NCBI GenBank assembly: GCA_020466095.1
Contig: CM035807.1
Location: 37,974,135 to 38,038,134 of the forward strand
Direction of reading: 5' to 3'
Length of the DNA stretch: 64,000 bases
From: Chlorops oryzae
Taxonomy: Eukaryota > Arthropoda > Insecta > Diptera > Chloropidae
The notes beneath the pieces are model-generated. The model saw nothing but the letters and a program-made list of their open reading frames with translations, did not search any database and was not told where the DNA came from. Below, piece by piece: positions 36,860 to 47,412 of the stretch; position 1 is the stretch's first letter, and every line of letters begins with the position of its first letter. Both the position numbers and the translations under genes were made by a program.

Positions 36860-37630
36860 CAGTGTTGCCGTTATTGTGTACTTTAGTACGCATTGCGTAC
36901 TTTTTCAATCACCTGAGTACTTTTTATGATACCAAATTATTTATTGGTCGATTTGCGTACTATTTCGCTCATACTCCCCATTAGAGTTGCCGGACTATCG
37001 ATTTCAGTTTTTCTTTGATCTGTTAACAGGTTAAAATTAGAAACTGGGCGAACGATCAGCTCGATTCTGAATATTCGGAGTGAATTAACTTTTCTCGGCA
37101 GTAAACTATCATCTTTTTTAAATATGTGGGATATGGGAATTTGAAACTGCAATAATTTTCACTTACCCTATCTATTTATAAAAATGCATAATTTATGAGA
37201 ATCTCGAGGAATGTAAATTAACCCGGGAATATTCTATAAGATTCGAAGGCTGTATTTCTTGCATTCCTCTTTGTTTCTCTTTATGATTTTTCACTGATTT
37301 TTTATGTTGCTCGTTAAAACCGAATGCAGAAAAAAAAATTTATGCCATTTTGCTCGTTATATAAAGTATTCAAAAGAAATATTTTAAATGCTCGTTAAAT
37401 GCGAGCCTCGCTAAAGCGAATGCTCGTTAAAGTATTTTTAATAAGTTATACTCAAAACTAGTCTTTGACTAAAAAAAAAAAAAAATTCATGTATAAATAT
37501 ATTACCATGATGAAAAAATTACGTTAGTTTTTGTGATTTTTCTTTTTCAAAAAAATATATATGTGCTTACCTTTTCTATAAAAAAGGTCCATTTTGTGTA
37601 CTTTTTGCTCAGTTTAATTTGGCAGCACTG
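36860..37630. mobile_element. hAT element, 771 bp
   Basis: Ends CAGTGTTGCC and (inverted) CAGTGCTGCC. Subterminal GTACTTT/AAAGTAC motifs lie near both ends. The flanking octamers CAGTTAAC and TATATAAC agree at only 5 of 8, so the duplication is decayed. A family D MITE is nested at 37057-37252. Non-coding. Confidence 0.7.
37057..37252. mobile_element. MITE family D, copy 3 (diverged)
   Basis: Begins CAGCTCGATTCTGAATATTC and ends with inverted TATTC...GATTCGAAGGCTG, with CCCGGGAA inside. Nested in the hAT element at 36860-37630. Confidence 0.6.
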
Positions 37631-37658
37631 TATATAACTACTAAGATGTCTATTCTAG

Positions 37659-38315
37659 CCTTTTTACACTAACATAGGAAACCTAGGTTTGCGTTCGTAA
37701 CCTAATTGCAAACCTAGCGCCTTTACACTGCACTTATCGAGGTTACGTTTGACAGTTCATTTTTCTTTTTTTAAATAAATACATACTTATACTTGTTTGT
37801 GAGATTGTGAATTTTATCACGAACTTCCACAGGAGCTCTGAAAAAAATTTCTTTTCGCCATTTCATCACAAATCTCGGCATACACATGGCCGTTTTTTCT
37901 GTTCCCACGTAGTCCATCTATATTTTCAGCCCACAATTCGATTAGGGCACATTCCGCATCTTCGCTCCACACCTTTTTTTTTTTTTTTTCCCCGAAAACC
38001 TTTTCTTTTAATTCCTTATTCATTTCCTTTTCAAAAACTTCGATTTGACTTCAACTTCAACTTCTTTTCTTTTTCTCATTCTTCTTCTTCTTTAATTCAT
38101 TCCCCATTCAACGAAAATTGCCATTTCACAGGGAATTTCTCACAATATATGTCAGTTTATTGAATGCAACCCTGTGCCTTATCGAGGTTTGGGACTGGGT
38201 TAGCGCCAAACCTACCACTTGACTGGGTTTGCTTTTGTATGGGAAACCGAGCGGTTTGATACTGGGTTTGGCAGCAAACCTAGATAAACGAGGTAACCCC
38301 GTATGTGTAAAAAGA
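37659..38315. mobile_element. PIF/Harbinger-derived element, TSD CTAG
   Basis: Inverted ends CCTTTTTACAC and TCTTTTTACAC are flanked by CTAG on each side (37655-37658, 38316-38319). Inside the ends are repeated AAACCTAGGTTT-type motifs. On the minus strand, 37817-38023 keeps a Myb/SANT-like domain fragment, which ties the element to PIF/Harbinger transposons. No transposase is present. Confidence 0.75.
37817..38023 (-). pseudogene. Myb/SANT-like (MADF-type) protein fragment of PIF/Harbinger element
   Basis: 68 codons. The motif WSEDAECALIELWAENIDGL, then LRG.RKN.H.Y, is the trihelix Myb/SANT-like DNA-binding domain encoded beside many PIF/Harbinger transposases. It closely resembles the domain in the larger element at about 43,180 (WTTEMEMILINLWEENISSL then RGTRKNSH). 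Only the first helices survive; the rest of the roughly 250-residue protein is deleted. Confidence 0.75.
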
Positions 38316-38351
38316 CTAGAAGGCTGCAATTATAATGAAGCTAAAGCGTAG

Positions 38352-38408
38352 GCTGTCATGTGTTTGTTGTAATTTTTTGTTGCAGAAATACAACAAACAC
38401 ATGACAGC
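38352..38408. repeat. 57-nt hairpin, 20-bp perfect stem
   Basis: GCTGTCATGTGTTTGTTGTA and its exact inverse, separated by 17 nt. A further TGAAGC/GCTTCA pair lies outside the stem, displaced on the left by 10 nt. Probably a minimal MITE; the dimensions also resemble a small RNA precursor. Confidence 0.7.
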
Positions 38409-39069
38409 TTCACACTAATTGCTAGAGTTGGCAATTTTAGTTCATTTGAATGATCGCTCTTTTTAGTTCGTTAGTTCATAGTGAACTAGTTCGCTCTTTT
38501 AGTTCTTTTAGTTCGCGAGGTATAGTGAGCGACTTCGTTCTTTTAGTTCGCGAACTGTAATGAACTATTGATCTAGAAGAACTGTTGAACTATTGCGACC
38601 TACTGGAAGGCTGCTCTGAGTGAATAGTGAAGTGGATGATATTTATGTATAGATGAATTGCGGACTCATTTAATTTTTCTGAATATCAAACAATTGAAAA
38701 TTTTTAGCTTTGATTATAAATTCCGATTTATTCAAGCTTTTTATACACAAATAATATATTAATCAGGTATGGTAGCTCAAAGAAAAAGAAAAGATATGGA
38801 TATTTTCGAACTTAAATTTGTAATATTTTTTCCCCTAAGATAATCGCGGTTTGGGGAATACTATTATAGCTAAATTAAAAATTAAAAGTACCTAACCGAT
38901 GTTTGTGACCAGAGCTAGAGGAAATTCTTTTACTTTAGAATTTGAAATTTTTTGACTCCGACGACGTTTACAACAACAAAAAATATACTTTTGCTAATTA
39001 TTTTATATTCGTTAGATCTTAGAAATTGAAACGCTATAGGTCTGATTTACACACAGCAATTTTTCTTGG

Positions 39070-39159
39070 GCAATTCTTGACTTAGTAGGCGAGAAGGGCA
39101 AGCGGTAGGGAAATTACTTCACTTCTTTCCTTCTCACCAACCAAGTCAAGAATTGCCGT
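39070..39159. repeat. Hairpin MITE truncating the transposase
   Basis: Arms GGGCAATTCTTGACTTAGTA.. (39070-39099) and the inverse (39130-39159), about 85% identical. Its insertion, or the deletion it marks, ends the transposase frame. Confidence 0.6.
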
Positions 39160-39808
39160 CTATATAGTCTATATAGCTTTCATTACTCCGGGAAGTCCAG
39201 CCATCGGTTGTAAGACAAACTGCTGCAGCTGAGTACACTTTTCTTTTCACTTCAGATAAAAGCTGCTGGTATATTTTAGGCAACAAATTCCCAGAAATGG
39301 TTTTCCTGGTTGGCAGTTGGTAAGCCGGGCAGTGAGAAACAACCTCAATCAGTTTTTTAAATTCCGGTTCCTCAACAATTCGAAAAGAATGGTTCCCTTT
39401 TGCCACCATTTTAACCAATTGAGTGTCGACTTTTTCAAGTTTTTTGGACGAAGGTGGGCGCCGAACAAGTTGCTCAATTGCAGACTGTGTTGATTTTGAA
39501 ATAGAAGATGACTGCTGATTGACAGAAGGGACTGATTCTTCCACTGGTGGACTTAAATCTCTTGGTGATGGTGCCGGCTGTCTCTCCAAGCTTAGTGGAG
39601 TGAACGGATGCTTTGTTTTCATGTGGCGGTTCAGAATTCCTAATTAATAATAAATATTTTACTTATTGGGTCAAACAAATCCGAACATGTTTTTACCTAA
39701 CGAGCCGCCTGAAATACTTAGGAGTGCTCCGCAATATTTACATTTCGCCTTCTGATCTTTACTTTCATCAAAATGGGTCCAAATCGCACTATGTTTTCTA
39801 TTTGACAT
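39146..39808 (-). pseudogene. hAT transposase with BED zinc finger, truncated
   Basis: Exon 1 (39808-39697) encodes the first half of a BED finger: SAIWTHFDE, then KCKYCG. A GTAAAA donor and an AATTAG acceptor (exon 2 from 39639) join it to ILNRHMKTKH, which supplies the two histidines. Exon 2 continues through a Ser/Pro-rich linker to LTTDGWTSRSNESYI, the hAT motif containing the first catalytic Asp. The frame then enters a hairpin MITE at about 39,160 and stops. The RNase H core beyond this point, the insertion domain and the C-terminal dimerisation region are absent, so no active enzyme can be made. The closest known type is the ZBED1/Ac-like transposase group. Confidence 0.9.
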
Positions 39809-40335
39809 TTTAACTTAAAATTTCTTTTCACTTCTTTCACTTTCTTTGAATTTCAACAATGGAAAAGATTTAACGGCTGTTGTTAGTTCATAATGAGAAG
39901 AGAATAATCGTTGGCACATACATATTTGCAAAATTTAATTTTTTTTTAACTAGACCCATATATTTTCATAATGAAAATATCATATATTCTCTTAAAACCC
40001 ACAAAGTGTGTATGTACTAAACATTTTTTTTTTTTTTTGCTTAATCCTGATAACAATGATAATGCCTTTAAAAATCTTAATTCTAAAAGTTTTGTAAATA
40101 ATTTCATTAAAATTATTTTAAAAGAGATAATATTCAAAAATCAATTGTTTTTGCAAACGTGAAAAACGCATTTATGCAGCATAATTTATGTTTCATTAAT
40201 AAACGCAGGTAGTTTTTATAGCATATTGTAGTTTTATTGAAAAAAAATTGAATTCTCTAAGATGGCATCGCTGATATTTGCATAAAAGAGAAAGAACGAG
40301 AAAGCAAAACCAGCGAATTTGAACCAAGTGCGGTT

Positions 40336-40480
40336 TCAGACGCGCCGATTTTTTTTACTTGCGAAGGATGAGTGACGGGAAAGGAAACAAGTACAAATCG
40401 TTGGTACCAAATTGCGACGGTTTGTACTAGTTTCCTTTCCCGTCACTCATCCTTTGCCAAAAAATAAAAAAATCGTCGGG
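40336..40480. repeat. Hairpin MITE with ~60-bp arms
   Basis: GGATGAGTGACGGGAAAGGA..ACAAGTACAAA on the left is inverted on the right, with outer CGCCGATTTTTTT/AAAAAAATCGTCG extensions. Nested in the hAT element. Confidence 0.75.
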
Positions 40481-40575
40481 AAAAATCAGCCAAAAAATCG
40501 GTTTACTAGTTCAGTTGAGTAAATAGTTCAATTGAAATAGTTCGTTCGCGAACTACCAGCTCTGCTAATTGCAGC

Positions 40576-41158
40576 TAGTGTTGAAACGATACCATGAAAG
40601 TATCGATACTAGTACTCATTTAATGTATCGAGATCAAGTATCGATACCACTAAAATACCGAACCAAAAGTATCGATACTAGGTAGTACTTGCTCAAGATT
40701 AAGCAAATTTTTATGACTCTTGGTGTTTACACATCATAACCCAGGTAGTACAATACTTCAATGTTTTAAAACAAATACGGCACTTTGCACTTGTCGAATC
40801 CAAGCGCGTAACATGGATACATTTGGCCATTTCTTTTTGAATTACTGTTTCTTGTCAGTGCTGCCAATAATTTGGCGCAGGTTTAACCTTAAGACAATTT
40901 ATAAAAATCCGATTCCCTTCCTAGGAAAATGGTTACGAAAAATCCATTTCAAAATGATATCGAAAAAAGTCCCTAAAAAAGGGAAAAAACCCCCAAATTA
41001 TATCACTAATACAAGGAAAAATATTATGAGTAAATACCGACATTAAAGTATCGATACCGCGAAAATACTTGGTGGTAGTATTGAGTACAAAAATATACTC
41101 AGTATCGACTAAAAGTATTCGATATCAAGTAGTATTTACTCATTTTGTTTCAACACTA
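40576..41158. mobile_element. hAT MITE, 583 bp, TSD ATTGCAGC
   Basis: Perfect duplication ATTGCAGC (40568-40575, 41159-41166). Ends TAGTGTTGAAACGA and (inverted) TAGTGTTGAAACAA. The palindrome AGTATCGATACT (40599-40610) and variants recur near both ends. Its left duplication overlaps the right duplication of the neighbouring hAT element by five bases. Non-coding. Confidence 0.95.
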
Positions 41159-41858
41159 ATTGCAGCGCATACAAACGAACAGCGATACGCATATATTAAA
41201 AATTTCGATAGAGTATGCAGGGGGAGCGAAAAATATTTTGTTGCTCTGTTATTTTCTTTAAAAATACAGATTCAGGAACTTGTCTCTGTTTTTCAAATTT
41301 GTTTGTTCACATATCCAAAGAGTATGTAATGCTAAAACAGGATAAGGAATGCAACATCGTTAAAAAAACATCGATTTTAGAACATCGACTTTTCAATACG
41401 ATGTATCGATGTTTTCGAAATAAAATTAAAAAATTAAAATCATTTGATCGTTTTGATAATATACATAGCTTCTTTTAAGCTTATTACAATTAACATAATA
41501 TCAATAATTCAAGCAAGAAACCGATAACTTAGTTTTTAAAACCGAATTTAACAAAAGTTATTTACTGAAAAGTATAAAGCTCTTTCAACTTGCTTTTCTT
41601 TCTGCTGCTTTCTTTCTTTTGAACTGCGGATCCGCTGATTGCTGAAGAGCAAGGGAAAGACATAACTTTCAAACTAATGCCATCTTGATTATACAAACAT
41701 CTAATCGGTGGCAACCGATCCAAATGATCCAAAAATGAAATAATTTATATTCTTTAAAATATGAAGTGGGAAATTAGACGAAAATTCCTTTACTTTCTTT
41801 GTTTACTCCTCGTTTAATTCATGCTTACAAAAAAAATAATAAAGCTAGAGGTTTGTGC

Positions 41859-42002
41859 CCTTTTACATTAGGGCAACTATTGCAGGCAATTTTTTGGTTT
41901 ATGGGCGAGACGAAGCGCGGAAGGGTTGTTTCTCTACATACCGCGCTTCGTCTTGCCAATATACCAAAAAATTGCCGGCAATAGTTGCCCTAATGTAAAA
42001 GG
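41859..42002. mobile_element. 144-bp hairpin MITE
   Basis: Two 62-bp arms (41859-41920, 41941-42002) beginning CCTTTTACATTAGGGCAACT, nearly perfect inverses around a 20-nt loop. Nested in the hAT element. Confidence 0.9.
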
Positions 42003-42180
42003 CATATAGAACTATAGCTGCAACTTCGGCCAAATTTTGGCGCGTTATGGCATGATTTGGTGAAAAAGTTCAACTGTGGTGAACCACGCCATAAGCCGAG
42101 TGTTGTGGTGAACCACGTAATAGTAAGTGTGGTGTACCACGTAATAGTTTTGGCCGAAGTTGCAGCTATAGTTCTATATG
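42003..42180. mobile_element. 178-bp MITE with triple GTGGTGAACCAC hairpins
   Basis: Perfect 32-bp inverted repeat (42003-42034, 42149-42180) starting CATATAGAACTATAGCTGCA. The interior carries GTGGTGAACCAC at 42076 and 42105 and GTGGTGTACCAC at 42129, each a 5-bp hairpin. It abuts the preceding MITE directly. Confidence 0.9.
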
Positions 42181-42573
42181 GTTAAAAGGTCACTTCTGAA
42201 ACATCGATGTTTTAACATCGGTCGTCAATAACGATGTATCGATGTTTATTTTAGAATCAAAATCGATGTTAAAACATCGATGTTGAATGTCAAAACATCG
42301 GTGCCTCCGAAACATTGATGTATTGTTTGCATCCCTAAACAGGATATAATGTACTCGTTCATTGCCTTTAAGGTGCTGTTTCCACTATACACGCATTTAG
42401 CATTTTTCAGCATTTTGGCAAAATGCGGCCCGAAATCGCATGCAATGTTGTTGCATTTTGAACCGCATTTTTCAGCATTTTGAAAAGATGCGAAAAAATG
42501 CGATTATTTTAGATTAATTATCGAATCTTTTATCACATACCTAAGAGAATATCTGTCATTTTGAAACTTCAGC

Positions 42574-43049
42574 CAGTGATGCCAGATTTTATCGATAAAA
42601 AAACCCTCATATATTGGAAAAAAACCACTTTTCCCCATTTTCAAAAACTAAAAACCCACGAAAAAAAACCAAGAATGATTTTTTGAATATATGGGCGTAC
42701 GATTTCAAAATTGAACATTGGATTTAAACACAATATTTTAATATTTTAATAAAAGTATCAAGAAAATAACAAAAAATAAAAGTAACTTAAAATTGCAGTC
42801 TTATTCATGACTTAAAAAAAAACCAAGTTTCTTTACCACACTTAGGGAACACGCGACTAGATACAGCAAAAAGAGTCATGCATGGTACTGGAAGAGGGAA
42901 AACACGATTTTCATTCTCATAAGTAGTAAATATACCTTAAATGTAGTGCATAAATTTCGATATAAAATTACCCATACTTTTCCCCATGTCACGATATTTG
43001 AGTGAAAAAACCCACAATATGGGGGAAAACCCACAATCTGGCATCACTG
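42574..43049. mobile_element. hAT MITE nested in PIF/Harbinger, TSD ACTTCAGY
   Basis: Ends CAGTGATGCCAGATTTT and (inverted) CAGTGATGCCAGATTGT. Flanks ACTTCAGC (42566-42573) and ACTTCAGT (43050-43057) match at 7 of 8. Non-coding, 476 bp. Confidence 0.9.
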
Positions 43050-43066
43050 ACTTCAGTTAGAAAAAC

Positions 43067-44948
43067 ATGGCCGAATTCAAAAGAAATGTAAGTAAAATAT
43101 CAAAATTATGCTTATATTGCAGTAAATGAATCGAAATAACTGTTTCAGACAAAAAAAATGGGAACGAGACAGTCTCTTGGACCACCGAAATGGAGATGAT
43201 ATTAATAAATCTGTGGGAAGAGAATATAAGCTCCCTCCGAGGAACACGAAAGAATTCCCACATTTATCGAGAGATGGCGGATTTCATGTGTCAGGCGGGT
43301 AAAATTTTAACATGGAGTGATGTAAAATCAAAAATGGACAATTTGTCTCGAAAGTATCGGTAATAATGAATATGTTCAAATGGGAACAAATTAAAATAAT
43401 GCTTTTTCTTTTGCAGCACAGAGAAATCGTTGGTCGGACCATCGGGTGGAACCCCATCGACATGGGTCCACTATGAGAGCATGAACCGAATCCTTGGCAC
43501 ATTTTTTTTTTTTTTTGAACGGGACTTGTTTATTGAATCTTCTTATTTATAAATGAACTAACAATAAGTTGTAGAATCTTAAATCTAATTTTTACATAAC
43601 TTTACAAAAGTTTTCGGTTGTAAAGTTTCTTGTTATAAACGTGCCTCGGAGCGGGCTTAAGAACTCATATATAGTTGTTTGTACATAATATGTGCCACGG
43701 GATCGGGCTTAAATAATAAATTTTTTATTTTACTTTTTTTTATTTGCATGGCGAAATTTATGGCGAAACAGTTTTTGCCAGTGAAGGAATTTACCGGAAT
43801 CTGTTGTGTGTCGATTTATGGCAGAGGCTACTCAGTTGCCGGCAAAGCGCCCCTGTCGCCAAGTCGGGGAGACTGAACATGGTTGGTTTACGTAGGAGCT
43901 ACCGCTCCGTGACCACGTTGGTCGAGCCGATCGCTGTTGCGATGGGAGTGCTGGTCGACGTGAGTGCTTCCCGACAGTATATCATCAAACTGGGAAGCTT
44001 CCACAGTGGTGTGGCGATCATTTCTTCGTAGCCGGGAATGTGAAGAAGTGGAGGCTAGGCATCTAGCCATTTCATTAGGATGACTTCTAAGTTTTTCGCT
44101 ATAGATAGCCTTAAATCGCGAAATTTCATCTTTAACCATGGGTACATTGAGGTCGCGGTGGATGTTTTCGTTTCGGATAAACCATGGAGCACCTGTAAAT
44201 TAATCTTAAAATTTTCGATGAGCTCTTTGTATTAGTTCTACAGTCGTGGAGCTAGCGTTGCCCCATAGCTGTAGCCCGTACGTCCAAATCGGTTTGAAAA
44301 CACTTACGTATAAAAGCACCTTGTATTCAATGTTCAAAGAGAGCGTGAGTTAATTAAACCAATGAAGCTTAGAGGCTTTTAATTTCATGAGAGTTCGTTT
44401 GGCTTCAACGTGTTTGCGCCAAGTAAGACGTTTGTCCAAATGGAAACCTAAATAGTTTACATTGTCGGCCTGTAGTACTTAAATATTATTAATAGATACG
44501 GGTGGGCAGATTCCCCTTTTAAGTGTGAATGTGACGTGCTTACATTTTTGCTCATTTACTTTTATACGCCAAAGAGCTAGCCATTTTTCAACTAATTTTA
44601 AATGCATTTGAAGGTTCCTAGCAGCTGAAATTGGGCATTTTTGCCGAATTATAATTGCTGTATCATCAGCAAAAGTAGATATTGTGGTGCTACTGCTTAA
44701 GGGATTAGCACATTTAAACCTTTTAATTTAGAGGAGGTAATGGTAGAAAGTACTGATAAGTAGCTGAAGGTTACGGTTGTAAATTGAAAATACGTGACGC
44801 AATCATGTACTTCACAGATTTATCTAGCCTTATCGAATTCGACACAAATGTTTCCAGCGAGTCTTGTGCTGATGATAGCGCAACGGATGCTCCTCCGCCT
44901 AAAAAGAAAAAAAAAAGCAAGCGACGTGTATGGAGAGCGCAATGTTAG
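43067..44948 (+). pseudogene. PIF/Harbinger Myb/SANT-like accessory protein, interrupted
   Basis: Starts MAEFKRN with a GTAAGT donor. The next exon (from about 43150) codes WTTEMEMILINLWEENISSL and RGTRKNSHIYREMADFM, a Myb/SANT-like domain, to a donor at about 43360. The third exon (from about 43419) has VGPSGGTPSTWVHYESMNRI then LGT. A LINE insertion at 43505-44707 splits the gene exactly after this; beyond it the frame resumes with FKPFNLEEVMVESTDK and later a basic PKKKKKSKRR tract that could be a nuclear localisation signal. The A8 run near 43153 appears to be out of phase with the first exon, and there is a stop after ESTDK. In this superfamily the protein helps the transposase enter the nucleus and bind the ends. 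Confidence 0.8.
43505..44707 (-). mobile_element. 5'-truncated jockey-like LINE
   Basis: The T run at 43502-43515 is the inverted poly-A tail. The duplication GCACATTT flanks it (43497-43504, 44708-44715). Read on minus it encodes the reverse transcriptase C-terminal part: STFADDTA (the catalytic FADD box, 44673-44662), then EKWLALWRIKVNEQKCKHVT, LGFHLDKRLTW, and PIWTYGLQLWG. A frame with the C-terminus (MVKDEISRFKAIYSEKLRSH...) is at 43888-44139. Frameshifts and stops interrupt it. The endonuclease and most of the polymerase are lost to 5' truncation, typical of LINE copies. Confidence 0.9.
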
Positions 44949-45199
44949 AGCTCGCGGAAATTCGGACAGAGCGGATCTCTACAATGGTGGCGGAAACTGG
45001 CCAATTCCACGACCAAAATGCTGAAGCTCTTTGAGCAAAAGTCTCAATAAAGAGGCGTAGCCGATGATATAACCTGTCTTGGAAACAATTTTTGTTAATT
45101 TTGTTTACATTTAGTATAACGACTGATCTCGTGTCTGTGTTGGAAACACCTATTTTGTTTTTTTTTTTTTTTTATAAATAAAGAAGTTCTTCAAATGTT

Positions 45200-46584
45200 T
45201 TAGTTTTTTTTTCTCATGATGTATTTTGTAATTGCGTTTCTAATTTTTTCAGCTGATTCATCATGGTCGTAGGCATTGTTGATGTGCTCCGGCTGTGGTC
45301 GATTGTAATTAGTTTCAGTTTGCCATGTTTCTTTAAAACTGCTATTAGTTTCATTAAGGAGGTTATGCAGTATGCAACAACATACAACGATGTCCTTGTT
45401 TTTTTAAACTATTGTCCAGCCCTTTCGATCCGACGAAACCTAGCTTTAAGCTGCCCAAAGGCGCACTCAAAGACCCGTCTAGCACTTGAAAGAGCCGTAG
45501 TTAAAACTTCGCTGTTCGTCAGTCGCTACTGTTGAAAATGCATATGGTTTCATCAGAGACTACGAGAACCGAAATGCCGAATCTCCGATCAACACCACTG
45601 AAAACTTTGGTACCAAAAATTTCTTTCGAGTTGGTGTGAAATAAAGGATCAGATTCCACAATTTTCTTCAACTTTGACTGGTTGTAAATTTGGGCATCAT
45701 GACAACGTCCTGGGCAGCCGACATTGACATATTGGAATCTGAAACTAAATTTCCCAAATGTATTCAATGAAATTCGTCCATAACTTCAAATCATACCCAT
45801 AATCAACTGAAGCAAACAACACGATTGAATACCACCCCTTGTAGTTGTAGTGGTCGAATGGCTTCTTCTGCTGCCGGTCTTATCTCAATGTGGCATCCAT
45901 CTGAAACAAGAGAAAGGTGGATAAGATTTTTAGTTATATTTTTGCTGCATTGACCGTTATACCAATTGCACCGAAGCATTGGGAAATCCAAGAGCCTGGA
46001 AACCTTCCACACACTCATGCAGCTTCTCTTGTGTTAGAAGTTCGGTGGCAGATACTGGGGAGCAGGTTGGTCAACGACTTCCTGACAAAAATGGTTACGG
46101 ATTTTTGAAACCATTGCTTTTGATACGCCGAATAATCTGCCGACTGTCCTGTATTCCGCCGACGACCTTAAAGTGTACAAAGCAATGGCGATTCTTTTTT
46201 CTAAAGGGGTTGATTTGCGAAACCGCGTATCTCTTTTTTTTAGCCTTGCAGACGTTTCACCAATAAATCAAAAACTGATCTTTCTACGCGAAAGCTCTCC
46301 TTGAAAACTCCTCAGTATTTTCGTGGAATGTCTTGTTCCCAGAAAAAGCCATATCGTTTCTATAAATATGTATTATATTATTATTTATTTATGTATTAAA
46401 ATGCCATTTAAAACGAATAGAAATTTACATTTGTCCACACTCGTCGGGGAGCACGTATGCGGTTGTTTATTATTTTTCGTAAGTCCTCGAGAGCGTCCTC
46501 CTCTTCTTCCATCAGCTCCAGTAGCATGCTTCGCTCATGTTCCACTACAATAAGTAGCATTCCTAATGGTTTTGCTGTGTCCAT
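45200..46584 (-). pseudogene. PIF/Harbinger DDE transposase, decayed
   Basis: The frame opens at 46584 with MDTAKPLGML. Motifs follow in the expected order in different frames: EGFQALGFPN, then (after an intron with a TTTCAG acceptor) DGCHIEIRPAAEEA with the first catalytic Asp, YVNVGCPGRCHDAQIYNQSK, LIGDSAF with the second Asp, RVFECAFGQLKARFRRI with the closing Glu, and a C-terminus ending YIMRKKN at 45200. Single-base indels separate several of these and at least two internal stops occur, so the enzyme is dead. PIF/Harbinger transposases are normally about 350-450 residues; this relic spans nearly all of that. Confidence 0.9.
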
Positions 46585-46744
46585 TTTATATTTTTCAAAA
46601 TATTTCTGCTTTTTTTAAAATTCAATTCTTTTGACACACACAGCTGATTTTTCAAAATGCTAAATGCTAAAAGCCTAGTGGAAACAGTAGTTGCATTTTG
46701 AAGATGCGAATGCTAAATGCGGGTATAGTGGAAACAGCCCCTAA

Positions 46745-47154
46745 ATATCAAACACTGAAAGCATAAAATCGAGGAAAGAAAGACAACGTTCTATATGAAG
46801 ATAACGCACACGCTGGAATTCTAAGAACAGAACGAGGCAAGAACAAAAAACAATCTGACTTCTCGCCTCAAAACATTGAAAAGTGTTTTTCATTCTGATT
46901 GTTTTTTGACAGTCCCTGCTTTTCTGTCGATTGCGTGACATATGTGATAGAATGATAGATAGATAGATCGGTAGATAGAATGTCCTTATCATCGATTTAA
47001 TAGACGTTATCACGTCAAAAACATAGACTATAACATTTCTATCAGTAAAACAAAAAAAATTAAATAATACAGAAATAGAAAAAAAATTATTGAATCAAGA
47101 AGAAACACAAATAAAAAAGTATCACGAATACACTGACGGCCTCTTCACTACATC
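46745..47154. other. Unannotated DNA with GATA microsatellite
   Basis: A short GATA-type repeat at about 46950-46980. Nothing else recognised before the gap. Confidence 0.5.
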
Positions 47155-47254
47155 NNNNNNNNNNNNNNNNNNNNNNNNNNNNNNNNNNNNNNNNNNNNNN
47201 NNNNNNNNNNNNNNNNNNNNNNNNNNNNNNNNNNNNNNNNNNNNNNNNNNNNNN
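47155..47254. other. Assembly gap (100 N)
   Basis: Exactly 100 N, a placeholder of unknown true length. The right flank has low-complexity GAAACCGCGTTG-type repeats, which may explain the break. Confidence 1.
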
Positions 47255-47412
47255 CCATGTAAGAAACCGTGTTGGACGAGGGTTTCCGCATTTTTGTTAA
47301 CGTGTAAGAGTGAAATCGCGTTGCATGAAACCGCGTTGTAAGAGGGTTACCTGTAGTTGAAAATCAATTAATGGAGATTACATTCATGAACTTTAATAAA
47401 ATATATTAAATC

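Larger units (their letters stand above)
38423..40564 (-). mobile_element. hAT (Ac-type) transposon, TSD CTAATTGC
   Basis: 2,142 bp bracketed by the perfect 8-bp duplication CTAATTGC (38415-38422, 40565-40572). Ends TAGAGTTGGCA and (inverted) CAGAGCTGGTA. Copies of AGTTC and the palindrome GTTCGCGAAC occur near both ends. It encodes a broken BED-finger transposase on minus (39146-39808) and carries two nested hairpin MITEs (39070-39159, 40336-40480). Confidence 0.95.
41344..42337. mobile_element. hAT element, 994 bp, TSD AACAGGAT
   Basis: Perfect duplication AACAGGAT (41336-41343, 42338-42345). Ends AAGGAATGCAAC and (inverted) TAGGGATGCAAAC. Many copies of ACATCGATGT or variants occur in both subterminal regions. 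Two hairpin MITEs sit side by side inside (41859-42002, 42003-42180). Non-coding. Confidence 0.95.
42372..46741. mobile_element. PIF/Harbinger transposon, 4.4 kb, TSD TAA
   Basis: Inverted ends GGTGCTGTTTCCACTATAC and GGGGCTGTTTCCACTATAC are flanked by TAA (42369-42371, 46742-46744), the TWA target of this superfamily. The ends also share CGCATTTAGCATT. It carries both usual genes, a Myb/SANT-like protein on plus and a DDE transposase on minus, both broken. A hAT MITE (42574-43049) and a LINE (43505-44707) are nested inside. Confidence 0.95.

Noticed and set aside
37807..38163. 118-codon plus-strand ORF rich in Phe/Ser
   Set aside because: Opposite strand of the Myb/SANT fragment; TTC/TCT-rich shadow.
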